Positions 54,877-64,000 of a stretch of DNA of 64,000 bases are shown here, piece after piece. The first letter of the stretch is position 1, and every line of letters begins with the position of its first letter. The DNA is taken from positions 2,480,001-2,544,000 of the forward strand of contig CAWHVG010000005.1 of NCBI GenBank assembly GCA_963832725.1, read 5' to 3'. The translations under genes and the position numbers were made by a program. This DNA is from JAEZBP01 sp963832725. Its GTDB lineage: Bacteria > Myxococcota_A > Polyangia > Polyangiales > Sandaracinaceae. Below the pieces are notes generated by a model. The model was not told the DNA's origin and ran no database searches. It saw only the letters and a program-made list of their open reading frames with translations.

Positions 54877-55848
54877 ATGGTCGAACGCCGTTACGACAGC
54901 GCGTGGCTCGCTACGCTCCACGCCCTTCGCGACCGCCTCCGGCGCGAGCGCCCCGAGCACCTCGGCCCGGAGGATCGGCTCGACGGCTGCACGGCGCTGG
55001 TCACCGGCGCCAACCGCGGGCTGGGCCGCGCCGTCGCCGTCGGGCTCGCCCAGCGAGGCGCGCGGATCCTCCTGGCCTGTCGGAGCGACGCGAGCGAGGC
55101 GCGACGGGAAGTGGAGCGCTTCGCCGAGGCGGATACCGTTGCCGTCGATCTCTCGGACCTTCCGAGCGTGGACAGGCTCGTCGACGATCTCGCCGAACGC
55201 GGCGAGCAGGTCCACGTGCTGGTGCTCAACGCCGGCGTGGTGCCGAACCGCGCGCGCCGGACGGCGCAGGGCCTCGAGATCCAGATCGGCGTGAACTTCC
55301 TCGCCAACGTGGCGCTGGTCGACCAGCTCCTCGAGCGCGGGATCCTCGCGCCCAACGGAGATCGCCTGCCGCGGATCGTGGTCGTCTCGAGCGAGTCGCA
55401 CCGCTCGGCCGCGCGCTATGCGCCCGAGCGCCTCGACGCCTACGACGACTACGGCATCGGCGGGGTGATGCGGCGCTACGGCGAGAGCAAGCTGCTCTTG
55501 ACCGCGTGGTCGACGGAGCTGGCGCGCCGGGTCGAAGGGCGGGCGGCGATCTACACCATGTGCCCGGGGCCGGTGGCGACGGGGATCGCCCACGAGGCGC
55601 CGCGCTGGGCCCAGGCGCTGGTCGACCCCATCATCCAACGCTTCTTCGCGCCGGCCGACGTCGGCGCCCAGCCGGTCGTCTACCTCTCCTGCGCTCGGGC
55701 GCTGGAGGGACGGAGCGGCCTCTACCACCACCGCTGGCGCGAGAAGCCGCCCTCGGACATTGCCGCCGATCCCGGCTACGGCGCAGCGATCTGGGACGCG
55801 AGCCACCGCCTACTCGAACGTCTGGACACCGGGAGGAGCACGCCATGA
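54877..55848 (+). CDS. Short-chain dehydrogenase/reductase
   Basis: A 323-aa classical-type SDR. It has the nucleotide-binding TALVTGANRGLGRAVAVGLA, LVLNAGVVPN (NAG), the catalytic Ser region IVVVSSESHRSAARY and the YxxxK motif in RRYGESKLLL, followed by PGPVATGIA. The retinol-dehydrogenase/protochlorophyllide-like layout suggests a lipophilic substrate. ATG 54877 was chosen because the family N-terminus (WLATLHALRDRL) begins there; an ATG at 54853 is possible. The stop overlaps the DUF1214 gene start (ATGA), forming a three-gene operon with it and a sulfotransferase. Confidence 0.88.
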   Translation: MVERRYDSAWLATLHALRDRLRRERPEHLGPEDRLDGCTALVTGANRGLGRAVAVGLAQRGARILLACRSDASEARREVERFAEADTVAVDLSDLPSVDRLVDDLAERGEQVHVLVLNAGVVPNRARRTAQGLEIQIGVNFLANVALVDQLLERGILAPNGDRLPRIVVVSSESHRSAARYAPERLDAYDDYGIGGVMRRYGESKLLLTAWSTELARRVEGRAAIYTMCPGPVATGIAHEAPRWAQALVDPIIQRFFAPADVGAQPVVYLSCARALEGRSGLYHHRWREKPPSDIAADPGYGAAIWDASHRLLERLDTGRSTP

Positions 55849-56951
55849 GCGACCGACACGAAGAGCGCATCCTGAACGGGACCACCTGGAACGATCTCCT
55901 CGATCGGCTCCGCGACGCCGGCCAGGTGATCCAGCGCGAGGGCTCGCCGACGAGCGCGTTCGACCGCGCGGAGGGCTACCGCTACCTCTCGCGCATCCTC
56001 CGCGCCGCGCTCCAGACCTTCGTCGAGCACGCGGACCCGCTCGCGCCCGTGCTGCAGCGCGTCGTGCACGAGACGGCGAAGATGGGCGCAGACAACCCGG
56101 ACAACTACTACATGAACGCCGCGATCAGCGGCGAGCATCGTTATCGAATCTGGGGCGACCGTGGCTCCGTTCACTATCTCAGCTTCGGCACCCAGATCGG
56201 CCACTACGGCAAGGGCGCCGGGATGCCTCCGAGCGGTCACCTCGAGAGCTCTCAGATGAAGATCGGAGCCGACGGCAGCTTCGAGATCATCGTGAGCTGC
56301 GAGGAGCCCGAGGGCGACGTGAGCTGGCTGCCCATGAAGCCCGAGACCGGAACACTGATCGTGAGGCAGACGCGCCTCGACCCGGTCACCGAGCGGCTCG
56401 CGGACATCCATATCGAACGGATCGGCCCGAAGCAGCCAAGTGAAGTGACCCCGAAGACCATCGACGAGGGGCTGACGCAGGCGGGGAACCTCGTCGCCGG
56501 CGCCGCCATGATCTTCGCCAACTGGGCGGAGGGCTTCATGGCCCACGCCAACGAGCTGCCCCAGTTCGACCCGGCGCTCTCGAACTCGTTCGGTGGCGAT
56601 CCGAACATCATCTACTACCACTCGTACTGGAAGCTCGGTCCCGATGAAGCGCTGGTGATCGACGCGACACCTCCGCCCTGCGACCACTGGAACTTCCAGC
56701 TCAACAACCACTGGATGGAGTCGCTGGACTACCGCTACTTTCGCATCCACGTGAACGCGAAGACGGCCGCCTATCGCGAGGACGGCTCGGTGCGGATCGT
56801 GGTCGCGCACGAGGATCCGGGCGTGCCGAACTGGATCCAGACGGTCGGCCACGATCGGGGCACGATGTGCTTCCGCTGGGTGCGTGCGGAATCCCACCCG
56901 CAGCCGCAGACCCGTGTGGTGAAGCTCGCCGACGTGCAGGGGCTGCCTTGA
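55845..56951 (+). CDS. DUF1214 domain-containing protein
   Basis: A 368-aa protein of the DUF1214 family. The N-terminal half (NPDNYYMNAAISGEHRYRIW; FEIIVSCEEPEG) and the C-terminal part (VIDATPPPCDHWNFQLNNHW; YRYFRIHVNAKTAAYREDGS) match the conserved region. DUF1214 proteins have no established activity; they are frequently found near lipid and steroid genes, and a jelly-roll fold is suggested. There is no signal peptide. A GGGAGGAG site precedes the ATG, which overlaps the SDR stop by four bases. The TTGA overlap to the sulfotransferase suggests one pathway for a lipophilic metabolite. Confidence 0.85.
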   Translation: MSDRHEERILNGTTWNDLLDRLRDAGQVIQREGSPTSAFDRAEGYRYLSRILRAALQTFVEHADPLAPVLQRVVHETAKMGADNPDNYYMNAAISGEHRYRIWGDRGSVHYLSFGTQIGHYGKGAGMPPSGHLESSQMKIGADGSFEIIVSCEEPEGDVSWLPMKPETGTLIVRQTRLDPVTERLADIHIERIGPKQPSEVTPKTIDEGLTQAGNLVAGAAMIFANWAEGFMAHANELPQFDPALSNSFGGDPNIIYYHSYWKLGPDEALVIDATPPPCDHWNFQLNNHWMESLDYRYFRIHVNAKTAAYREDGSVRIVVAHEDPGVPNWIQTVGHDRGTMCFRWVRAESHPQPQTRVVKLADVQGLP

Positions 56952-58198
56952 GCCCGCGCGAGACCTCGCTCGACTACCGGCACCCCTATCGGCCCCGCGC
57001 CATCGCGCTCGCCAACGCGATCGGGAGGCGCGCGGCTGCGCTCGGGGTGGAAGCGCCGCTGAGCTCCGAGTCGCTGGTCGCTGCCGCGCGGCGAAGGACG
57101 AAGCTCCACGACTTCGGCGACGAAGGGTTCCGGGAGCCGCTCGACATGCTCTTGCGTTCGATCGACGAAGAGGCGCGCCTCCATCCGGTCGGCCGCTTCA
57201 TCACGCGCGAGCGCCTGATCGGCGTCTTGGCCAACCGGCTGCGCATCGCCCGCGTGCTGGCCGACGATCCGCCCATCGAGACGGCCGAGCTGGCGCCGCC
57301 GGTGGTGATCACGGGCCTGCAACGAACGGGGACCACGCTCCTGCATCGCTTGCTGGCGTCCGATCCGAGGCGGCGCTTTCTGCCCGGCTGGGAGGCGCTC
57401 CACCCGGCGCCGGTGCGCGGCGGTGGTGACGAGGATCCGCGGGTGAAGGGCGCGAAGACGGCGGAGCGCGCGCTCTCGTACATGGCGCCGGATTTCTTCG
57501 CCATCCATCCCGTGGAGGCCGGCGCGCCCGAAGAGGACGTGCTGCTCCTCGACTACGCTTTCCTCAGCACCGTCCCCGAGGCCACGCTGCGCGTGCCGAC
57601 CTACGCGAGCTGGCTCGAGGAGCAGGATCAGCGGCCGGCTTACCGGATGATGGCCACGCTGATGCGAGCGCTGAGCGCGCAGCGCGGAGCCGGGAAGCGC
57701 TGGCTGCTCAAGACGCCGCACCACCTGGAGTGGATCGACACCCTGCTGGAGGTCTTCCCCGGAACGCGGATCATCTGGACCCATCGCGACCCGACCACGA
57801 CGCTGGCCTCGTTCTGCTCGATGATCGCCCACGGGCGCGGCGTGTTCAGCGACGAGGTCGACCCGGTGGAGATCGGCCGCGACTGGGGCCGCAAGATCGG
57901 TCGCATGATCGACCGGGCCATGGACTCGCGCGAACGGGCGCCGGAGGGGACCTTCCACGACGTCCGCTACGAGGACTTCGTCGGCGATCCGCTGGCCGAA
58001 GTGCGCCGCATCTACGACTTCCTCGGCGACCCGCTCCCGCCTCACATCGAGGCGAGGATGCGCACCACCCTCGAAGCCTCACCGCAGCATCGCTACGGCA
58101 AGCATCGCTACCGCCTCGACGACTTCGGCCTCCGCACCGACGAAGTCCGAGAGCGCTTCGCCCGATACCGCGCGCGCTTCGGGATCGAGGACGCCTGA
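56948..58198 (+). CDS. Sulfotransferase family protein
   Basis: A 416-aa PAPS-dependent sulfotransferase. The 5'-phosphosulfate loop is VVITGLQRTGTTLLHRLLAS; the 3'-phosphate region is TRIIWTHRDPTTTLASFCSM; LLKTPHHLEWIDTLLEVFPG and VRYEDFVGDPLAEVRRIYDF are also typical. It should transfer sulfate from PAPS to a hydroxyl, probably of a lipid or secondary metabolite. The TTG start at 56948 overlaps the DUF1214 stop (TTGA). No PAPS synthesis genes are in the window. The substrate is unknown, but the SDR and DUF1214 partners suggest a hydrophobic one. Confidence 0.9.
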   Translation: MSPRETSLDYRHPYRPRAIALANAIGRRAAALGVEAPLSSESLVAAARRRTKLHDFGDEGFREPLDMLLRSIDEEARLHPVGRFITRERLIGVLANRLRIARVLADDPPIETAELAPPVVITGLQRTGTTLLHRLLASDPRRRFLPGWEALHPAPVRGGGDEDPRVKGAKTAERALSYMAPDFFAIHPVEAGAPEEDVLLLDYAFLSTVPEATLRVPTYASWLEEQDQRPAYRMMATLMRALSAQRGAGKRWLLKTPHHLEWIDTLLEVFPGTRIIWTHRDPTTTLASFCSMIAHGRGVFSDEVDPVEIGRDWGRKIGRMIDRAMDSRERAPEGTFHDVRYEDFVGDPLAEVRRIYDFLGDPLPPHIEARMRTTLEASPQHRYGKHRYRLDDFGLRTDEVRERFARYRARFGIEDA

Positions 58199-58389
58199 TC
58201 CTGCCGAACGGCGACGCCACGCGTCGTCGCTCTCGGGCGGTCGGGTACGCGCGCAAAGGCGGAGCACGTCCGAGGCCGCCCGCGCCAGACCGAGACGGCG
58301 AGGGCCCCGCCGACCTCGGCCCGCGACGGTCCGCAGCGCCCTACACGGCGCGGCCGCGAACGTGGATACGTTGAAGCGGGGCGCAGCTC

Positions 58390-58692
58390 TCAGGAGAAGA
58401 GATCGGGACGGAGCACCTGCACGTCGTCCATCCACGCGAGCAGCGCGTAGGACTCGAAGTAGGTGTCGGCGAGAAACTCCATGAGCTTGTCGGCCTCTTC
58501 GGGCGCCACCACGATCTCGAACCGGGTGTTCGGACCGACCCACTCGTTGGGACGAATTCCCTTGGCGCCGACGCCGTGCACGCGGTCGTAGGTGTATCCC
58601 TTCACACCAAAACGCTGGAGATCCTTGATCAGCACCTCTTCGAGGGAGCTGGCGCCGACGATGGTGACGCGCTTCAAGGGGGATGTCTTCAT
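58390..58692 (-). CDS. P-II-like regulatory protein
   Basis: A 100-aa protein resembling P-II-family and SbtB-like trimeric regulators: SPLKRVTIVGASSLEEVLIK, GVKGYTYDRVHGVGAKGIRP and FLADTYFESYALLAWMDDVQ with the C-terminal VLRPDLF. In canonical GlnB the loop carries a uridylylated Tyr; here the T-loop region is short and lacks that site, so ligand binding rather than uridylylation is likely. The ATG at 58692 has a GAGAGG site upstream. Its partner, often an adjacent transporter, is not seen here. It converges with the sulfotransferase gene across about 190 bases. Confidence 0.72.
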   Translation of the reverse strand: MKTSPLKRVTIVGASSLEEVLIKDLQRFGVKGYTYDRVHGVGAKGIRPNEWVGPNTRFEIVVAPEEADKLMEFLADTYFESYALLAWMDDVQVLRPDLFS

Positions 58693-58743
58693 CGGGAAAA
58701 CCTCTCGTGTCGAGCGGTCGATCGCGCTCCCCAACGAGCGTCG

Positions 58744-58908
58744 ATGGCCCTCGATCGTACTACGGAGCAATCTCTCGCATCGGTGGCGGATGCCACGTTT
58801 CTCGAATCCGAAGAAGAATCGGTCGCGCGGCTGCGGGACGCGATGGTCCGTGCGACGTCTCGGGCCGACCGTGTTGCATTCGGGGGGCGAGGTTCTTCAC
58901 CGGGCTGA
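58744..58908 (+). CDS. Possible small protein (54 aa)
   Basis: A 54-residue frame, MALDRTTEQSLASVADATFL then SEEESVARLRDAMVRATSRA, with balanced charge and helical character unlike the surrounding Arg/Pro-rich noise. It lies in the otherwise gene-free 58693-59016 interval, divergent from the P-II-like gene. There is no good ribosome site, so it is a candidate only. Confidence 0.3.
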   Translation: MALDRTTEQSLASVADATFLESEEESVARLRDAMVRATSRADRVAFGGRGSSPG

Positions 58909-59016
58909 CGCGTGACCGACCGGGGCACGGTGCCCAGACGGCTCTTCCGGACGGCGAATGGTGGTCGATGTCGACAGGGGGGTCAACGGGAGCCCTCGGC
59001 AAGTCTCGCTGCGACC

Positions 59017-61180
59017 TCATTCGTGCGCTCCCCCGGCCGGCGCCACGGTGCGCGGAAGCTCGAGCGGCCAGCCGCGGCTCGGATCCTCGAGGTAGAGATA
59101 GTGCGCGAGGTGGGAGGTCACACGGCGGATATAGTTGCGGGTCTGGGTGAAGGGAATGCGCTCCACGAAGAGGTCGAGCTCCGTCTCGCCGCGCGCCTGG
59201 AGCCACGCCTCGACGTTGTGCCCGCCGCCGTTGAAGGCGGCGAAGCAGAGGGGCACGCCGAAACGCCTCGCCAGCCCCCCGACGTAGGTGGCGCCCAGGC
59301 GGATGTTGACCGCGGGGTCGAAGAGCATGTCGCGGGAGAGCTCGACGCCGGCGGCGCGCGCGACGCGCTCGGCGGTGGGCGGGATGAGCTGCATGAGGCC
59401 GATCGCGTCGGCGTAGGAGACGGCGTCGCGGGTCGAAGCCGCTCTCCTGCCACATGATCGCGTAGAGGTGGGCGGGCGTGAGGTCGACGCTGCGGGCGGC
59501 CGTCCCGACGGCGTTCGGCCAGGGGCGTGGGTAGGCGGCGTCCCACTCCCAGCGGTCCCGCGCGCCGGGCGCGTGGGTGGAGTGGACCAGAGGCGCGCTG
59601 GCGGCCAGGCGCCGCAGCCGGGAGGCGTCGCGGAGGGCGGCGTAGGCGGCGATCACCGCCCGGGTCCCCTGGTCGCCGGCCTCGCGGCGCAGCTCGCGCT
59701 CGTGCCGCCGGAGCGCCTCGGTGGCGTCCGTGCGCAGGCCGAGCGCCGAGTAGAACGTGACCTCCTCGGGCAAAGCGACGGTCGGGGCCGGCTGCGCTTC
59801 GCCTGGCTCCGGCGGGTCCGGAAAGGGAGGGCCCGGATCCTCGCCCAGCTCGAGCAGGCGCTGGCGCGAGAGCAGCGCGTACCAATGGAGGGGCTCGACC
59901 GCCATCGCCTCGCGATAGGTCTGCGCCGCCCGGCGATCGTGCGCCGCCTGCCGGGCGCGACCGAGCCAGTAGAGGCCACGCGCTCGGATCAACGTGCGCC
60001 CGCTCGTCGCCGCGTACTGCTCGAAGAGCCCCGCCGCGCGGCGGTAGTGGTGCCGCTCGAACGCGCGTAGAGCCAGCTCCCACGTTCCGTCCCGGGCGAA
60101 GCGAGGCGCGCGGCGGGCGGCGGCGCTGCGGAGGAAGGCCTGCATGTGTCGCTCCGCGCCCCGCATCCCGTGCCGGAGCTCCAGCCACGCCGCCAAGAAG
60201 AGCGCCTCGGCGGCCAGCGCGTGCTCGCGGTGGGAGGCGGCGAAGCGGCGGTACGCGGCGACGGCCTGACGGTCGTGGTCGGCCCGCGAGAGGGCGCGGG
60301 CGGCGTGGAACTCGTCGCTGGCGGCGTGCGGGCCGCCGAGACGTGCGCTCTCGGCGAGCACGCGGCTGGCCTCCAGATAGCGCCCGCGGTGCCGGTAGAG
60401 CGCCATCCCGTGGAGGTGCAGCCAGGCCCGCAGATCGGGCCTCGAGTGGGGCCGGCCCGTCGCGTCGAGCTCGGTCAACGCCTCGTCGTAGCGACGACGA
60501 TCGACCAACCGGTCCGCCCGGCGCATCCGCTGGGTGAACGAGAGCTCCAGCGGTCCGCCTCGCAACGCTTCCAGCGCGCCGAGCGCGGCGGCGGCCTCGG
60601 GGTGGGCCGGTCGCTCCACCACCAGATCCGTCAGGACGCTCGCGGCCTCGTCCCGCTCGCCCGCGCGGGCCAAGGCCTCGGCGAGTTGGAAGCGGGCGGC
60701 GAAGAGATCGACCTCGGGCGCGCCCCGCTCGACCACCGCTCGCAGCGCCTGGACCGCCGTCGGCTCGCCCGTGGCCAGCGTGCACTCGGCGAGGCGGGCC
60801 TGCACCAGCGGATCGTCGCCGAGAGTGGCCAGAATGCCGCGGGCATCGTCGCAGTGACCGCTCCGGGCCAGGGAGATGGCGCGGCGGCGGCGGGAGTCCG
60901 CTCGGATCGGCTCCGGGAGCGCCGCGGCGTCCTCGCCGTCGGGAAACGCCTCCGCCGCCTCCGCGTGACGGCCGAGCCTCGTCAGCAGCCGACCGCGCAG
61001 ATAGCGGATCCGCGCCCGCCGTCGCTCGACCGCCGGGAGCGCGTCGACGGCCTCCAGCGCCCGCCGATCGGCGTGGCTGGACACGAGCGAGGCGATCTCG
61101 GGCAGAGATCGTTCCGGCTGCGCCCGCGCGGGGAGCGCGAGCGCCGAGACGAAGAGGAGCGCGAGCAGTCGGAGCGCCAT
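59017..61180 (-). CDS. slt: Soluble lytic murein transglycosylase with TPR-like helical domain (frame broken near 59440)
   Basis: A periplasmic Slt-type lytic transglycosylase of about 720 aa. Signal peptide MALRLLALLFVSALALPARA. A long helical region with TPR-like repeats (RYDEALTELDATGRPHSRPD; YWLGRARQAAHDRRAAQTYR) forms the ring-like part. The catalytic domain begins TPAHLYAIMWQESGFDP with the catalytic Glu; an indel near 59440 then leads to LMQLIPPTAERVARAAGVEL and FAAFNGGGHNVEAWLQA, the conserved GLMQL and NxG motifs. It cleaves glycan strands to anhydro-muropeptides in cell-wall turnover. ATG 61180 gives the signal peptide. It is monocistronic. Confidence 0.88.
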
Positions 61181-61482
61181 CGGCGGTGCCCTTCGACCCT
61201 CGCACCGCGCCATCCGGGCGGTCAACGTTCGCGTACGCGCCGAGGATGGCGGATGGAGCATGGGCGTGCGTGTTGCGATCAGCCCCTCGGCGCTCGGCTC
61301 CGCGATGGCACCGGACCTACACGTCCATCGCGTTTCTGTTCTCCTGGGAGTCCGGCGCATGAGCCTCGGGCGACGCTGTGGAACGTCGGGGTCGGAAACA
61401 GCGCGACCCCCGCGGACCCTTCCCGGATTCCGAAACGACTCGGGAAGCACGAGCGGGATGCGTGGGCTATGCTCCGGCGCCC

Positions 61483-61893
61483 ATGCGGTCCTGGATCCTC
61501 CCGATCTCGCTCGTCTGCGGACTGATTGCCGGCTGCTCACCGCAGATTGGCAACCCGTGCGCGAGCAACTACAACTGCTCGATCCGGGGCAACCGCGTGT
61601 GCGACCTGTCGAGCCCGCACGGGTACTGCACGGTCTACGGCTGCGACGACGGCACGTGCCCGAACGAGGCGGTCTGCGTTCGGTGGCGGCCGATGGAGTC
61701 GCGCCTCTCGTTCACCTCCTGCATGCACCGCTGCTCCGCCGACGGAGACTGCCGGGTGGACCAGGGCTACCGCTGCTACGCGGCGGACGGGGTCGTGGAC
61801 GAAGCCACCGGCGAGGTGCTGGCCGAGATTGTCGACACCGGCACATTCGCCGACTCCAAGTTCTGCGTCGCCACCGAGCCCGTCACGCCCTGA
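61483..61893 (+). CDS. Small Cys-rich lipoprotein
   Basis: A 136-aa predicted lipoprotein. MRSWILPISLVCGLIAGCSP has a lipobox ending at Cys18. The mature part has regularly spaced Cys (CASNYNCSIRGNRVC, CTVYGCDDGTCPNEAVC, CMHRCSADGDCRVDQGYRC), the pattern of Cys-knot surface proteins common in myxobacteria. Compare the lipoprotein at 2432-2791. Function is unknown, possibly surface or predation related. ATG 61483 is the signal-peptide start. It diverges from the lytic transglycosylase gene. Confidence 0.78.
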   Translation: MRSWILPISLVCGLIAGCSPQIGNPCASNYNCSIRGNRVCDLSSPHGYCTVYGCDDGTCPNEAVCVRWRPMESRLSFTSCMHRCSADGDCRVDQGYRCYAADGVVDEATGEVLAEIVDTGTFADSKFCVATEPVTP

Positions 61894-62018
61894 TCCCGCG
61901 GTCGGTCGCCCGTCGGACCGAGCCCCGCGATCGAGGCGGTCCAAAGCCGGCGCCCGCTGAGCGGTGACGCCGCCCAGGAGGCCCGACCGACGTGGGCCGG
62001 AGATGTTGCGAGGGACCT

Positions 62019-62606
62019 TCAGCGGACCAGCTCGTCGATCGGCACCTCGCACACGTCCCGGCGACCGCATCCGGCGCACTCACCGCCACGCCAGAGATGA
62101 TCGAAGAGCGCCTGAACCTCGTCGAGGAGCTCCTCGTCGCGGGTCCACAGCCCGAGCTCGAAGTTGCGGCGTCCTTCGCCCTTGGCGCCGAGCCCGGCGC
62201 CGGTCCAGTTGGCCGAGCCGAGGTAGAGCTGCCGGCCGTCGACGATGACCGTCTTCAGGTGCAGGCGCGGGCACTGCCTCAGATCGATCCCACCCGCGAC
62301 CAGCCGTGGGTGCCGGTCGAACTCGTCCCGAAACGCACGCGAAGGAAAGCCGCCGTGCAGGATCCGGAGCTCCACGCCGCGCTCGGCCAGCTCGTCGAAG
62401 ACCTCCAGCACGGAGCGCCAGCGGGCGCGGCCTCGCCGCCGGCCCGGGCGGGCGTTGGCGTCCTCCACCATCAGCCCCTTGAGGTTCGCGGTGGCGATCC
62501 AGACGCTCACCCGCGCCTGCATCACGGCCTGCACGACCTCTTCGTAGTGGCCTCGGCCGCCGATCAACGAGAGCCGCACGTCGCGCGGCGGGCGCGCGAA
62601 GTCCAT
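62019..62606 (-). CDS. Phospholipase D-like protein with single HKD motif and C-terminal Cys cluster
   Basis: A 195-aa PLD-superfamily protein. One HKD motif, RLHLKTVIVDGRQLYLGSAN (HxKx4D), is followed by the usual SANWTGAG; only one copy exists, so activity would need dimerisation, as in Nuc/ZUC-type nucleases. The C-terminus ends in CAGCGRRDVCEVP, a possible zinc site. There is no signal peptide. ATG 62606 shares a base with the TGA of the upstream dehydrogenase gene (TGATG), so the two are coupled. A nuclease or phosphodiesterase activity is inferred from the family. Confidence 0.8.
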   Translation of the reverse strand: MDFARPPRDVRLSLIGGRGHYEEVVQAVMQARVSVWIATANLKGLMVEDANARPGRRRGRARWRSVLEVFDELAERGVELRILHGGFPSRAFRDEFDRHPRLVAGGIDLRQCPRLHLKTVIVDGRQLYLGSANWTGAGLGAKGEGRRNFELGLWTRDEELLDEVQALFDHLWRGGECAGCGRRDVCEVPIDELVR

Positions 62607-63575
62607 CACGGGGCGAGCTCCGGGATCGGATGGAGCGGCGCGTCTCCGCGGGCCACCCGGAGCGCGTCTTCGAGCGCGGTGCGGGCCATCCTCCCGCGGG
62701 CCTCCACGGTCGCGCTGCCGAGGTGCGGCAAGAGCACCACGTCGTCGCGCCCGATCAGCGTCGGATGCACGGCGGGCTCCTCCTCGTAGACGTCCAGCCC
62801 GGCGCCCATCAAGGGCCCGTCCTCCAGCGCGCCGGCGAGCGCGGCCTCGTCGACCAGCGGCCCGCGCGCGGTGTTGATCAAGATTCGAGCCGGGCGACAT
62901 CTGCGAGAGCTCGACAGCGCCGAAGCGATGCCGCGTCTCCTCGGAGAGCGGCGCGTGGATGCTGATCACGTCCGAGCGCCCGAGGAGATCGTCGAACGAG
63001 ACGCGCTCGGCCCCGAGCGCGCGCTCGATCTCCTTCGGCGCCGCGCTCCGCGAGCAGTAGACGACCCGCATCCCGAACCCCAGCGCGCGCCGGGCCACCG
63101 CGCGGCCGATGCGCCCGAAACCGTAGACGCCGAGCGTCCGCGCCGCGAGAGCTCCATCCCGAGCAACATCGTCGGCGACCAGCCCACGAAGCGACCGCTG
63201 CGCAAGAGCGCCTCGCCCTCCCGCAGTCGGCGGCCGACGGCAAGGATCAGCGCGAACGCCAGATCGGCCGTGGCGTCGGTCAGCACGTCCGGCGTGTGGG
63301 TCACTAGCACGCCGCGGGCTCGGCAGGCCTCGACGTCGACGTTGTCGTAGCCGACCGCGACCTGCGCCACGTGCCGGACCGAGGGCAGCGCGTCGAGGAG
63401 GGCGCCGTCCACCCGATCGCTGACCAGGGTCAGCAGGGTCGAGCAGCCGGCCGCCTCGCGGACGATCTCCTCTCGCGAAGGCGGGCGGTCCGCACCGAAG
63501 ACCGAGAGAGGCACCTCGTCTCCGACCACCTCGCGCGGATTCGATTGAGAGCGGGCGCGTGACGAAGAAGCTCAC
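62606..63575 (-). CDS. D-2-hydroxyacid dehydrogenase (glyoxylate reductase type; three frame breaks)
   Basis: About 323 aa of the D-isomer 2-hydroxyacid dehydrogenase family. The frame near 63575 gives FFVTRPLSIESA; after a shift near 63535 VGDEVPLSVFGADRPPSREE, LPSVRHVAQVAVGYDNVDVE and ARGVLVTHTPDVLTDATADL. A shift near 63155 gives the NAD motif RTLGVYGFGRIGRAVARRAL, and one near 62888 gives INTARGPLVDEAALAGAL plus VVLLPHLGSATVEAR with the catalytic His. It reduces a 2-keto acid such as glyoxylate or hydroxypyruvate using NAD(P)H. GTG 63575 overlaps the upstream gene stop by four bases. Confidence 0.85.
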
Positions 63576-64000
63576 TTCTTCCTGTGCTTCTTCCACTCGT
63601 CCACGAACTCCCAGTCGGCCACCAGCCCCTTGCGCATCAGGAGCGAGAGGAGCGCCGCCACCAGCGAGTCCAGCCCGTCATCCGAAATCACGTCCGATAC
63701 ATCCTCGCCGGCCGCGCGAGCGCTCAGGGCGTGGATCAGATCGCGGGTGGTCAGGCCGCGCTCGACCTTCTCTTCCTTCTTCTGCTCACTCCCCGGCGAA
63801 GGCAGGCGAACCTGCGTCCCGTCGAGAAGGGTCAGGGTCAAGAAGCGCGGGCCGCCCGTCTTCGGCGGCGGCGGCTGTGAGGGTGTGGCGCTCCGCACCG
63901 GCTCGGGCGGAGGCGCATCGTCTTGGTGCTCCTCGATGTCAGCCTCGGCGAGCTCCTCGATCTCCTCGACCTTCTTCGTCGGCGGGGGCGCAGGCTTCTC
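63572..64000 (-). CDS. Hypothetical protein, 5' part beyond window
   Basis: The last 142 codons of a gene that continues past the right edge. The visible part begins Pro/Glu-rich (EKPAPPPTKKVEEIEELAEA), continues with a conserved-looking strand region (FLTLTLLDGTQVRLPSPGSE) and ends with a helical domain (TTRDLIHALSARAAGEDVSD; LVAALLSLLMRKGLVADWEF; VDEWKKHRKK). No signal or membrane segment is visible in this part. Its stop overlaps the dehydrogenase GTG start by four bases. The function cannot be named; the tail suggests a small regulatory or adaptor domain. Confidence 0.7.
   Translation of the reverse strand, partial: EKPAPPPTKKVEEIEELAEADIEEHQDDAPPPEPVRSATPSQPPPPKTGGPRFLTLTLLDGTQVRLPSPGSEQKKEEKVERGLTTRDLIHALSARAAGEDVSDVISDDGLDSLVAALLSLLMRKGLVADWEFVDEWKKHRKK

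Overview
The window is very GC-rich DNA with strong third-position GC bias, frequent GTG/TTG starts and many start/stop overlaps of the GTGA or ATGA type. Cys-rich repeat lipoproteins, a nidogen-like secreted protein, a CheA-CheB-CheR chemosensory operon, class II HMG-CoA reductase and MlaD, Rieske and MMPL envelope genes together suggest a myxobacterium-like deltaproteobacterium (Myxococcota, perhaps Polyangiales/Sandaracinaceae). This taxonomic call is an inference from gene content only. No rRNA, tRNA, CRISPR array, insertion sequence or prophage was recognised.

Layout. 0-2.4 kb: UbiA-type decaprenyl-phosphate phosphoribosyltransferase and a DUF374-like acyltransferase. 2.4-6 kb: two Cys-rich lipoproteins, one with about 18 disintegrin-like repeats. 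6-11.3 kb (minus): Rieske protein, CoA-acyltransferase-fold protein and MMPL/RND transporter. 11.4-15.2 kb: MlaD-like lipoprotein, SH3/NlpC-like hydrolase, membrane-anchored beta-propeller. 15.7-18.2 kb: prenyl diphosphate synthase, UbiA prenyltransferase, RibD-like deaminase. 18.3-24.8 kb: an accessory region with a 21-bp repeat array, a microprotein/papain-like protease pair, an HsdR remnant, an unknown gene, a Uma2 nuclease and a DUF6036 nucleotidyltransferase pair. 24.8-31.6 kb: P450, desaturase, YihY, PssA, globin. 31.9-41.7 kb: nidogen-domain protein, acyltransferase/epimerase, gamma-glutamyltransferase, two tandem paralogous microproteins, PP2C phosphatase, isopropylmalate-type dehydrogenase, a HExxH/YkgJ fusion and an SRPBCC protein. 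41.8-49.5 kb: a compact chemosensory operon. 49.8-58.2 kb: nucleoside hydrolase, HMG-CoA reductase with a class I prenyl synthase, HAD hydrolase, and an SDR/DUF1214/sulfotransferase operon. 58.4-64 kb: P-II-like protein, lytic transglycosylase, PLD-like protein, D-2-hydroxyacid dehydrogenase and a gene cut by the right edge.

Roughly 25 genes or gene segments need a change of reading frame to restore an obviously homologous protein. The breaks affect housekeeping-like and accessory genes alike, so residual assembly indels are more likely than decay. Where a gene is split, one feature is given across its whole span and the approximate break is stated.

The most interesting unexplained items are the two tandem single-TM microproteins (36.6-37.0 kb), the 76-aa protein plus papain-like protease pair (18.7-20.6 kb), a 153-bp near-perfect giant hairpin (53.85-54.0 kb), the DUF6036 pair with a probable leaderless autoregulated promoter (23.5-24.8 kb), the HExxH/YkgJ fusion (40.2-41.2 kb) and a phase-locked 21-bp repeat array (18.3-18.56 kb).
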